This document shows, piece by piece, positions 1-5,389 of a stretch of DNA of 6,355 bases. Position numbers and translations under genes: made by a program. Source of the stretch: an uncultured Haemophilus sp. (GTDB lineage Bacteria; Pseudomonadota; Gammaproteobacteria; Enterobacterales; Pasteurellaceae); assembly GCA_902482195.1 (NCBI GenBank), contig CABSZQ010000082.1, positions 1-6,355 of the forward strand, in the 5' to 3' direction. The notes beneath the pieces were generated by a model. The model was given only the letters and a program-made list of their open reading frames with translations, was not told the DNA's origin and ran no database searches. Position 1 is the first letter of the stretch. The number at the start of each line of letters is the position of its first letter.

Positions 1-1
1 A

Positions 2-403
2 TATGCTATTGAGGAATTAATAAAAGACAATAAAATTGATTATCAAGAGTTTATAGATAATGAAGATATTTTTTTAGAAAAATTGAATCTAGTTAAACAG
101 AGTGAAGTGGTAAACCCATATTTATGGGAGATAGACTACATGGAGTATGTAAACAAAGGGTTTTATCCTTTTGTAATAAATAGTTCTAGCGGTTTATCTA
201 AAATAATAGTTGTTTTTAATAAGAATAGAAGTTATGACTTAGATTATATTGAGGATAGATTGTTGCTTTCTAATACAAGATCAAGTCAGAGTGTTGGTTT
301 CTTTGATGAACGATTTTGGGGAGTTAAGGTGTCTTGTGTTAAGAGTGATGAGTTAAGCCTAATAATTAATAAGGTTTACTCTGTGTTGAGTGAGGCTTCT
401 TAA
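2..403 (+). CDS. 3' part of an unrecognised AT-rich gene (possible immunity or other accessory protein)
   Basis: The frame is open from the first base of the window to a TAA at 401-403, so this is the last 133 codons of a gene that starts upstream. A TTG at 83 could be read as a start, but the frame is open before it and no ribosome binding site precedes it, so I treat the gene as truncated by the window edge. The visible part is probably soluble: no membrane segment or signal peptide, acidic and Lys-rich at the beginning, then hydrophobic beta-like stretches (FYPFVIN, KIIVVFN) and a region rich in aromatic residues (FFDERFWGVKV). I do not recognise the family. Composition is very AT-rich, like the immunity-like gene downstream and unlike glpK. 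Its position before a CdiI-like gene fits a second immunity gene in a toxin/immunity array, but that is inference from context. It is followed 22 bases later by a hairpin terminator. Confidence 0.6.
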   Translation, partial: YAIEELIKDNKIDYQEFIDNEDIFLEKLNLVKQSEVVNPYLWEIDYMEYVNKGFYPFVINSSSGLSKIIVVFNKNRSYDLDYIEDRLLLSNTRSSQSVGFFDERFWGVKVSCVKSDELSLIINKVYSVLSEAS

Positions 404-424
404 TAGAATGTAGACTAGGCATAT

Positions 425-467
425 GGTGCGGTCAAAAACACAAGCGATTTTGACCGCGCTTTTGTTT
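425..467 (+). terminator. Rho-independent terminator built from a degenerate inverted uptake-signal pair
   Basis: Arms 425-437 and 448-460 pair over 13 bp, with two G-T pairs, around a 10-base loop, and are followed by the T-rich run 460-467. Each arm carries a one-mismatch version of the Haemophilus uptake core AAGTGCGGT: the left arm has GGTGCGGT and the right arm, on the complement, AAGCGCGGT. It ends transcription of the gene stopping at 403. Bases 426-461 match 1139-1174 at 34 of 36 positions. Confidence 0.85.
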
Positions 468-486
468 CCAAAGATGATTATTCTAA

Positions 487-609
487 GTAAACCTTATAAT
501 TCCACATTCACTTTTCTGTAGAAATATCACTATAGATAGCATAACAAGTCAAAGTGGTAAATTAGGTATACTAGATCGAAAGGAACTAATATTATTGTTA
601 ATAAGGTAA
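487..609 (+). pseudogene. Possible 3' remnant of a CdiA-type toxin, directly before the immunity gene
   Basis: The region 468-615 has no complete gene. One frame is open from 487 to the TAA at 607-609, about 40 codons. Its end reads ITSQSGKLGILDRKELILLL followed by IR and stop, which looks like ordinary protein with alternating polar and hydrophobic residues. The stop lies six bases before the ATG of the CdiI-like gene, the tight spacing usual between a toxin end and its immunity gene. I see no start codon with a ribosome binding site, and the frame begins just after a terminator hairpin, so if real it is a 5'-deleted scrap. In DNA this AT-rich a 40-codon open frame can also be chance. The toxin family cannot be named from this piece. 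Confidence 0.25.
567..572 (+). promoter_or_regulatory. Weak candidate -10 element for the immunity-like gene
   Basis: TATACT matches the sigma-70 -10 consensus at five of six bases and would give a start near 579, about 37 bases before the ATG. No convincing -35 lies 16-18 bases upstream. Because a terminator precedes it at 425-467, the downstream gene needs some promoter of its own. The call is weak because the area is AT-rich. Confidence 0.2.
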
Positions 610-615
610 ATTAAT

Positions 616-1118
616 ATGAGTAAGTCTAAAAGTATATTTATTGAAGTTAATTGTGATTTTATTTTGGTAACATCTCTCATTACTGGAATGCTTTCAATGG
701 TAAATCCAGATCAAGATTTTATTTTTAATGAAGTTGATATTTCTGATTTAGATCTAGGAAGGTTAATTAAAGAAAAGCTTAATGAAAGTAAAGAAATTTC
801 ATTCGAAGAGTTTCAGGCTATCTTTAATTCTGAAAAAATGAAAGGGCTGCAAAAAAGACTTGAGGAAGAGATGAAAAAACGCTATGGATACAAAAATAAA
901 AAATCTATCTATAAGGATATGTCTTCTTTATCTTTAGAGCAGGATGATTTATATATAACTATTTCACCTCTTCATCAAGATTCTTTAGATGGAAGTACAG
1001 GAATTTCACTTCCTGACAATTCACCATTAGAATTTAAATATGACAAGAATATTTCGATGAAGAATTAGGAAAAGCCGTAAGACAAGCCCTGACGTATTGT
1101 ACGAGTATTTATCGGTAA
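616..1118 (+). pseudogene. cdiI: CdiI-like (DUF1436 type) contact-dependent-inhibition immunity gene, frameshifted near its 3' end
   Basis: Such proteins are small cytoplasmic proteins that bind and neutralise the toxin tip of a CdiA-type contact toxin. The ATG at 616 has an AAGG ribosome binding site at 603-606. The intact frame ends at TAG 1066-1068 after 150 codons. The N-terminal KSIFIEV followed by a VTSL/G segment, the DVSDxxLGxxxxxxL block near residues 41-55, the KKRYGYKNKKSIYKDM block near 87-102, and the ITISPLHQDSLDG stretch recall the DUF1436/CdiI family from memory. The family's last conserved helix (E-L/I-G-x-A-x-R-x-A, then Cys) is missing from this frame, but it lies in the next frame at 1053-1115 as FDEELGKAVRQALTYC and a few more residues, stopping at 1116-1118. 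One extra base in the T run 1052-1054 would join the two parts into a 167-residue protein. I therefore call a frameshifted pseudogene, or a sequencing error in that run. Very AT-rich; no toxin gene is intact beside it. Family call about 0.65 sure; frameshift about 0.75 sure. Confidence 0.65.
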
Positions 1119-1136
1119 TATATTTCCTCAAAATAA

Positions 1137-1174
1137 AAGTGCGGTCAAAAACACAAGTGATTTTGACCGCACTT
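1137..1174. terminator. Bidirectional terminator made of a perfect inverted pair of uptake signals
   Basis: Arms 1137-1150 and 1161-1174 form a perfect 14-bp stem with a 10-base loop. Each arm holds the exact Haemophilus core AAGTGCGGT followed by CAAAA. The left side, read on the minus strand, continues into a T-rich tail (complement of 1130-1136), so it serves glpK best. On the plus strand the tail TTATTATT is weaker but usable for the immunity-like gene. Convergent genes sharing an uptake-signal hairpin as terminator is a well-known Pasteurellaceae arrangement. Confidence 0.9.
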
Positions 1175-1191
1175 ATTATTAGAAGGAAGAA

Positions 1192-2703
1192 TTATTCCGC
1201 GTCTTCTTTTGCCCACTCTAATGAGCGTTTCACCGCTTTTTTCCAACCTTTATAACGACGTTCACGTTTTTCTTCGTCATTATCTGGAGTAAAAGTACGT
1301 TCTACACGTGCTTTGTCGTGAAGCTCATCTAAATCTTTCCAGAAACCAACGGCAAGACCTGCAAGGTAAGCGGCACCAAGTGCGGTTACTTCTTTCACTA
1401 CTGGACGCTCAACATTCACATCTAAAATATCCGCTTGGAATTGCATTAAGAAGTTATTGTTGGTTGCGCCACCATCGACACGTAAATATTGTAAGCGTTG
1501 ACCTGAGTCAGATTGCATTGCTTCTAACACATCACGGGTTTGGTAAGCAATGGATTCAAGGGTTGCGCGTACAATATGGTTACGGTTAGAACCACGAGAA
1601 AGACCGAAAATTGCACCGCGTGCATACGGATCCCAATATGGTGCGCCTAAACCAGTGAAGGCTGGTACGACATATACCCCGTTGCTGTCAGGAACTTTTT
1701 GTGCGAAGTATTCGGAGTCATGGCTGTCATGTACGATTTTGAGTTCATCACGTAACCATTGGATTGAAGCACCAGCGATAAATACCGAACCTTCAAGCGC
1801 GTATTCAGGTTCACCTTTGGCGTTACAAGCGATGGTGGTTAATAGACCATTTTTAGAGGTAATCGCTTTATCACCGGTGTGTAGCAACATAAAGCAGCCT
1901 GTACCATAGGTATTTTTCGCTTGACCTGCGCGGGTGCAAAGGTGGCCGTAAAGTGCCGCTTGTTGGTCACCTGCGATACCTGCAACAGGAATACGCACGC
2001 CGCCTTTACCCCCGATGTTGGTTTGGCCATACACTTCGGACGAATTACGTACTTCAGGTAGCATAGAGCGTGGAATATTTAATAATTCCAACATTTTGTC
2101 ATCCCATTTTTTCGTATGGATGTTAAATAACATGGTACGGGATGCGTTGGTGTAATCCGTTACGTGAACACGGCCTTGGGTTAATTTCCATACAAGCCAG
2201 GTATCTACGGTACCAAATAGAAGCTCACCGCGTTCCGCTTTTTCACGAGCACCTTCTACATTGTCTAAAATCCATTTCACTTTTGTACCGGAGAAGTATG
2301 GGTCCACCACTAACCCTGTGGTGTTGCGGATATATTCTTCGTGACCATCCGCTTTAAGTTTGTCTGTAATATCTGCGGTACGACGACATTGCCACACAAT
2401 CGCGTTATAAACCGGTGTGCCGGTTGCTTTTTCCCACACGATGGTGGTTTCACGTTGGTTAGTAATACCAATTGCCGCAATTTCATCTGAGGTAATGCCT
2501 GCTTTTGCAACGACTTCGTTTAATGTTGAACTTTGTGTTGCCCAAATTTCCATTGGATTATGTTCCACCCAGCCTGCGCGTGGATAAATTTGTGTAAATT
2601 CACGTTGGGCGATTTCGACAACATTCGCATTGTGATCTAATAATACTGCACGAGAGCTTGTGGTACCTTGGTCCAAAGCGATGATGTATTTTTTGTCTGT
2701 CAT
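1192..2703 (-). CDS. glpK: Glycerol kinase
   Basis: Cytoplasmic enzyme that phosphorylates glycerol with ATP to sn-glycerol 3-phosphate, trapping glycerol taken up through GlpF. The 503 residues are collinear with E. coli GlpK (502). FGGY-kinase landmarks are [11 protein letters not shown] at residues 9-19 in the N-terminal ATPase fold, ITNQRETT and QCRR in the glycerol site region, the catalytic-base segment GIAGDQQAA with Asp246, TYGTGCF, and the C-terminal FGGY signature around [10 protein letters not shown]. The GGKGGVRIP loop, where E. coli GlpK binds the inhibitor fructose 1,6-bisphosphate, is kept. The segment corresponding to the E. coli IIA-Glc docking helix differs ([14 protein letters not shown]), with Lys where E. 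coli has the zinc-binding Glu478. I start at the ATG at 2701-2703, which has AAGGA eight bases upstream and gives the family N-terminus MTDKKYI; extension to 2736 would add 11 foreign residues. An exact uptake signal lies in the coding sequence at 1378-1386. Divergent from glpF. Confidence 0.97.
   Translation of the reverse strand: MTDKKYIIALDQGTTSSRAVLLDHNANVVEIAQREFTQIYPRAGWVEHNPMEIWATQSSTLNEVVAKAGITSDEIAAIGITNQRETTIVWEKATGTPVYNAIVWQCRRTADITDKLKADGHEEYIRNTTGLVVDPYFSGTKVKWILDNVEGAREKAERGELLFGTVDTWLVWKLTQGRVHVTDYTNASRTMLFNIHTKKWDDKMLELLNIPRSMLPEVRNSSEVYGQTNIGGKGGVRIPVAGIAGDQQAALYGHLCTRAGQAKNTYGTGCFMLLHTGDKAITSKNGLLTTIACNAKGEPEYALEGSVFIAGASIQWLRDELKIVHDSHDSEYFAQKVPDSNGVYVVPAFTGLGAPYWDPYARGAIFGLSRGSNRNHIVRATLESIAYQTRDVLEAMQSDSGQRLQYLRVDGGATNNNFLMQFQADILDVNVERPVVKEVTALGAAYLAGLAVGFWKDLDELHDKARVERTFTPDNDEEKRERRYKGWKKAVKRSLEWAKEDAE
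1378..1386 (+). repeat. Uptake signal core inside glpK
   Basis: Exact AAGTGCGGT. On the coding strand it supplies the Thr-Ala-Leu codons of the conserved [12 protein letters not shown] segment of GlpK, so the signal is accommodated without changing a conserved residue. Confidence 0.85.
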
Positions 2704-2716
2704 GGTTCTATTCCTT

Positions 2717-2733
2717 AGAGTGCTTGGCACTCT
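2717..2733 (-). promoter_or_regulatory. Hairpin directly upstream of the glpK ribosome binding site
   Basis: AGAGTGC (2717-2723) and GCACTCT (2727-2733) form a perfect 7-bp inverted repeat with a 3-base loop. In glpK mRNA the stem ends exactly where the ribosome binding sequence AAGGA (complement of 2712-2716) begins. No T run follows, so it is not an intrinsic terminator. It may stabilise the mRNA 5' end or modulate translation start; the role is inferred. Confidence 0.55.
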
Positions 2734-2762
2734 CATTAAATGAATGAAGAAATTTTGAGCTT

Positions 2763-2803
2763 AAACGAACAAATTGCGAACCTAACTTAATTGAATTCGA
2801 ATC
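2763..2803. promoter_or_regulatory. Candidate GlpR (DeoR-family) operator cluster before glpK
   Basis: CGAAC occurs at 2766-2770 and 2777-2781, and CGAAT at 2798-2802, all in the same orientation and spaced 11 and 21 bases, close to one and two helical turns. The extended units AAACGAAC and TTGCGAAC resemble the CGAAC half-site of glycerol-3-phosphate repressor operators in enterobacteria. They lie between the CRP site and the glpK start, where a repressor would block transcription. No glpR gene is in the window, so the regulator is inferred. Confidence 0.4.
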
Positions 2804-2805
2804 TA
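2800..2805 (-). promoter_or_regulatory. Candidate glpK -10 element for a class II CRP promoter
   Basis: On the minus strand this reads TAGATT, four of six to the -10 consensus. A start about seven bases further on (near 2793) would place the CRP site centre near -44, close to the -41.5 of class II CRP promoters, which tolerate a poor -35. Tentative. Confidence 0.3.
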
Positions 2806-2826
2806 ATTGGAACAAGCAATGTTGGG

Positions 2827-2848
2827 TTTTGTGATTGCTATCACAGAT
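2827..2848. promoter_or_regulatory. CRP (cAMP receptor protein) binding site
   Basis: The core 2830-2845 reads TGTGATTGCTATCACA, which matches both half-sites TGTGA and TCACA of the CRP consensus exactly with the correct six-base spacer. Both halves have the ordinary T rather than the C of Sxy-dependent competence sites (TGCGA). It is centred about 135 bases before the glpK ATG and 239 before the glpF ATG. It probably activates glpK and may contribute to glpF. Confidence 0.85.
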
Positions 2849-2893
2849 TTTCCCCTTAAAAAATATGGATACTCGTATTAACGCACAAAATAA

Positions 2894-2909
2894 CGTGATC
2901 ATTGTCTCA
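2894..2909. promoter_or_regulatory. Second, weaker CRP-like site on the glpF side
   Basis: CGTGATCATTGTCTCA matches eight of the ten half-site bases of TGTGA-N6-TCACA. Its centre (2901.5) lies about 71 bases upstream of the predicted glpF transcript start, a position usual for class I or upstream CRP sites. A single imperfect match in AT-rich intergenic DNA deserves only moderate trust. Confidence 0.4.
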
Positions 2910-2937
2910 TTTCTAGAAAATAGATCGGTTTCATCTA

Positions 2938-2966
2938 TTGAATTAATTGGTAAAAAACTAGATAAT
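2938..2966 (+). promoter_or_regulatory. Sigma-70 promoter of glpF
   Basis: The -35 TTGAAT (2938-2943) matches four of six and the -10 GATAAT (2961-2966) five of six, with the ideal 17-base spacer. The expected start is near 2973, giving a leader of roughly 104 bases before glpF. Confidence 0.6.
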
Positions 2967-2994
2967 GGCGCCACTCACTTTGAGTATCTCAATA

Positions 2995-3050
2995 TTTGAT
3001 CAAACAACGAAACGAATTGCAAAACAAGATTTCTTTAATGAAATCATTAA
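2995..3050. promoter_or_regulatory. Palindromes and CGAA repeats in the glpF leader
   Basis: The leader contains the palindrome TTTGATCAAA (2995-3004), a tandem CGAAACGAA (3008-3016) that resembles the CGAA units on the glpK side, and TTAATGA-aa-TCATTAA (3035-3050), a 7-bp inverted repeat ending 14 bases before the ribosome binding site. One of these may be the repressor operator for glpF; none is a full match to a site I can name. Confidence 0.3.
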
Positions 3051-3076
3051 GTTAATCATTATTTGGAGATTCTCTT

Positions 3077-3820
3077 ATGAATGCCTATTTTGCAGAATTT
3101 TTTGGCACAGCGCTCTTAATCCTGTTAGGTAACGGTGTGGTAGCCAACGTATGTTTAAATAAAACGAAAGGGCAAAGTTCTGGTTGGATTGTGATTACTA
3201 CCGCGTGGGCATTTGCAGTGTATGTGGCCGTCGTTGTGACAGGTCCTTACAGTGGGGCGCACTTAAATCCAGCGGTAACACTTGGTGTGGCAATGAAGGG
3301 TGCATTTGCTTGGGAACTGGTACCAGGCTACATCGCGGCACAAGTTGTGGGGGGCATGGTAGGTGCGTTGTTGGTTTATATTATGTATAAAGATCACTTT
3401 GCAGCGACCGAAGAAGAGGGTTTAAAACGCGCTTGTTTCTGTACTGAACCAGCAATTCGTAACTATCCAATCAACTTAGTGAACGAAATTGTTGGTACCT
3501 TCGTGCTTGTTTTCGTGGTTTTCTATCTTGCGGGGGCAAATATCACTTTACCTGGCACAGCAGAAAGCACGCCAATTGGTTTAGGCTCTATCGGGGCATT
3601 ACCAGTAGCCATTTTAGTTTGGGCAATAGGTTTAAGCTTAGGTGGAACAACCGGCTCTGCGAACAACCCTGCTCGAGATCTTGGTCCGCGCTTAACCTTA
3701 GGTCTTTTCCTGGGTGGTACATTAAAAACTAAAGCTGACTGGGGATACAGTTGGGTGCCGGTTATAGGGCCATTTATCGGGGCGGCTTTAGCAGCAGTAT
3801 TCTATAACGCCATTATGTAA
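3077..3820 (+). CDS. glpF: Glycerol facilitator, aquaglyceroporin (MIP family)
   Basis: Inner-membrane channel for passive glycerol entry, feeding GlpK. 247 residues with the duplicated MIP fold: six hydrophobic spans and two half-helices carrying NPA at residues 64-66 (SGAHLNPAV) and 197-199 (NNPARDLGPR). Arg200 is the conserved selectivity-filter arginine; Trp44 and Gly185 align with Trp48 and Gly191 of E. coli GlpF. The fourth filter position, Phe200 in E. coli, is Ser194 here. Overall wording (SGWIVI, YIAAQ, GTFVLV, SLGGTTG, YSWVPVIGP) recalls Bacillus-type GlpF more than the E. coli one, and the E. coli C-terminal tail is absent. GGAG at 3065-3068, eight bases before the ATG, supports the start. 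It is transcribed divergently from glpK rather than as a glpFK operon, and ends before a shared hairpin terminator. Glycerol as substrate is well supported by context; the altered filter could widen specificity. Confidence 0.92.
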   Translation: MNAYFAEFFGTALLILLGNGVVANVCLNKTKGQSSGWIVITTAWAFAVYVAVVVTGPYSGAHLNPAVTLGVAMKGAFAWELVPGYIAAQVVGGMVGALLVYIMYKDHFAATEEEGLKRACFCTEPAIRNYPINLVNEIVGTFVLVFVVFYLAGANITLPGTAESTPIGLGSIGALPVAILVWAIGLSLGGTTGSANNPARDLGPRLTLGLFLGGTLKTKADWGYSWVPVIGPFIGAALAAVFYNAIM

Positions 3821-3833
3821 TTTATTCAAATAG

Positions 3834-3876
3834 AAAGAGCGGTCAAAATTCATGGTGTTTTTTGACCGCTCTTTTT
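3834..3876. terminator. Bidirectional terminator between glpF and the ABC operon
   Basis: Arms 3834-3848 and 3860-3874 form a perfect 15-bp stem with an 11-base loop; T runs follow on both strands (3872-3876 on plus, complement of 3828-3836 on minus). Each arm holds AAGAGCGGTCAAAA, one base away from the Haemophilus uptake core, so it looks like an uptake-signal hairpin in which both arms carry the same, mutually compensating change. It serves two convergent transcripts. Confidence 0.9.
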
Positions 3877-3892
3877 ATATTTAGAAGTTTGA

Positions 3893-4663
3893 TTAAATAC
3901 AATAATCTTCGAATTCCATTGGCATTTTAGCTTGCAATAAGAATTGTTTGGTGCGCTCTTGCTGTGGATGACTGAAGAATTCAACCGCGGTATTTTGTTC
4001 AACAACTTGACCATTTTCCATGAGAATCACACGATCAGCCACGTCTTTGGCAAAATTCAACTCATGGGTGACAATAATCATTGTCCAACCTTCTTGTGCG
4101 AGCATTTTGAGTGCCTGTAACACTTCACCAACGAGCTCTGGATCGAGGGCAGAAGTGGGCTCATCTAATAAGATAATATCGGGTTTAACTGCTAAAGCTC
4201 GGGCGATCCCGACACGTTGCTGTTGACCACCAGACAGTTGAGAGGGATATAAATCCGCTTTTGCTTTTAAACCAACTTTTTCCAATAATGCCAATGCTTT
4301 TTCACGTGCAGTTTCTTTCGGTTGTTTTTGCACAACCACCATGCCCTCCATCACATTTTCGAGTGCAGTGCGATGGGGAAATAGATTGTATTGTTGGAAC
4401 ACCATTGAGGAACGTCGACGCAATTTTAGTTCATCGGATTTGCTGATCTTCTTGCTGAAATCAATAGTTAAGCTTCCATCAGTAAATGCTAATACACCTT
4501 TTTCCGGGCGTTCGAGTAAATTTAAACAGCGTAAAAAGGTCGTTTTGCCTGAACCTGACGGACCCAGAATGGCAACAACTTCACCTTTATTAATTTTAAA
4601 ATCAATGCCTTTTAATACATGGTGGCCATTAAAACTTTTCTGAATATTCGTGACTTTTAACAT
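3893..4663 (-). CDS. ABC transporter ATPase, polar amino acid (probably cystine) uptake
   Basis: Cytoplasmic ATPase that powers import through the permease encoded just upstream. 256 residues, a single nucleotide-binding domain: Walker A GPSGSGKTT at 34-42, Q-loop FQQYNLFPHR around 89-98, signature LSGGQQQR at 143-150, Walker B IILLDE with Glu168, D-loop SALD at 171-174, and switch His200. NLFPHRT and LDPELVGEVL are typical of the polar amino acid group, and the protein is very like E. coli YecC (TcyN), the cystine ATPase. The start is the ATG at 4661-4663. Its ribosome binding site AAGGA (complement of 4670-4674) overlaps the TAA stop of the permease gene, nine bases upstream, which points to translational coupling. 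The C-terminus MEFEDYCI is slightly longer than in E. coli. The substrate is inferred from similarity and neighbours; other polar amino acids remain possible. Confidence 0.93.
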   Translation of the reverse strand: MLKVTNIQKSFNGHHVLKGIDFKINKGEVVAILGPSGSGKTTFLRCLNLLERPEKGVLAFTDGSLTIDFSKKISKSDELKLRRRSSMVFQQYNLFPHRTALENVMEGMVVVQKQPKETAREKALALLEKVGLKAKADLYPSQLSGGQQQRVGIARALAVKPDIILLDEPTSALDPELVGEVLQALKMLAQEGWTMIIVTHELNFAKDVADRVILMENGQVVEQNTAVEFFSHPQQERTKQFLLQAKMPMEFEDYCI

Positions 4664-4672
4664 AACCAGTCC

Positions 4673-5389
4673 TTATAAATGGCGAGAAAGGCGTTTTTCT
4701 AAACGGGTTTGCCCCATCGACAGCACAAAACAGAATACCCAATAAATGAGAGCTGCTTCACTATAAATTAAAATAAACTCATAGTTTTCAGCCGTGATGT
4801 TTTGCGCCACACGGAATAATTCAGCGATCCAAACGAGTGAAGCAAGAGAAGTATCTTTCACCGTGCTAATGAATGTGTTTGATAGCGAAGGGACGGAAAT
4901 ACGTAAAGCTTGCGGCATAATGGTACGCACGAAAGCTTGTGTGTAATTCATGCCTATCGCATAAGAGGCTTCCCATTGACCTTTAGGAATAGCAAGAATA
5001 GAGGCTCTCACGGTTTCTGCTGCATAAGCACCAATATTAATGGAGAATGCAATAATTGCAGTTGGGAAAGGCTCAAGTTTGATGCCAACTTCAGGTAAAC
5101 CGTAGAAAATAATGAAGATCTGCACCAACATTGGCGTGCCACGAATAATTGAAATATAAGTGCGGCAAATGCCCTGCAGAATTTTGGTCATTAAATTGGG
5201 ATGCGGTAATGTGCAAATCACAGCCACGATAACCGCAATGAATAAACCGCAAAAGAAGGAAATGACCGCCAGGGGAATCGTATATAAAATTGCCCCTTCC
5301 ATCATAGGCCAAAACGAGCTGATTACATAATCAGCTCGTTCTGTGGTCATAAATGGAAGGCTTGCTAACCAATTATTGAGTAATGTCAT
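4673..5389 (-). CDS. ABC transporter permease, polar amino acid (probably cystine) uptake
   Basis: Inner-membrane subunit forming the transport path, probably as a homodimer since only one permease gene is present. 238 residues from the ATG at 5387-5389. Hydrophobic spans lie near residues 30-60, 86-100, 108-125 and in the C-terminal part near 205-228, as in HisM/GlnP-type permeases. The signature [17 protein letters not shown] (83-99) is diagnostic of the polar amino acid group. The cytoplasmic coupling loop that docks on the ATPase is [14 protein letters not shown] and following residues (140 onward). The gene overlaps the end of the binding-protein gene by 17 bases, and no good ribosome binding site precedes the ATG, so translation probably depends on ribosomes finishing the upstream gene. 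A TTG six bases upstream (5395) is an alternative start with no better support. Confidence 0.93.
   Translation of the reverse strand: MTLLNNWLASLPFMTTERADYVISSFWPMMEGAILYTIPLAVISFFCGLFIAVIVAVICTLPHPNLMTKILQGICRTYISIIRGTPMLVQIFIIFYGLPEVGIKLEPFPTAIIAFSINIGAYAAETVRASILAIPKGQWEASYAIGMNYTQAFVRTIMPQALRISVPSLSNTFISTVKDTSLASLVWIAELFRVAQNITAENYEFILIYSEAALIYWVFCFVLSMGQTRLEKRLSRHL

Noticed and set aside
83..403. A complete 106-residue gene starting at TTG 83
   Set aside because: The same frame is open to the window edge and no ribosome binding site precedes the TTG, so a truncated longer gene is more likely.
425..1174. The paired hairpins as ends of a transposon or as a CRISPR array
   Set aside because: Each hairpin is an inverted pair of known uptake signals acting as terminator, with no transposase, no target duplication, and only two copies.
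1308..1909. Open frames on the plus strand opposite glpK
   Set aside because: They are antisense shadows of a well-conserved kinase gene, without ribosome binding sites or recognisable protein features.
2704..2736. Upstream start of glpK adding 11 residues
   Set aside because: The added residues are not part of the family, they would be encoded across the hairpin and ribosome binding site, and the ATG at 2703 has AAGGA at good spacing.
2708..2974. 88-codon minus-strand frame across the glpK/glpF intergenic region
   Set aside because: It covers the CRP sites, promoter and hairpin, has no ribosome binding site, and its protein looks like random AT-rich translation.
2995..3004. TTTGATCAAA as an FNR site
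   Set aside because: FNR sites need TTGAT and ATCAA separated by four bases; here the halves are fused into a short palindrome.
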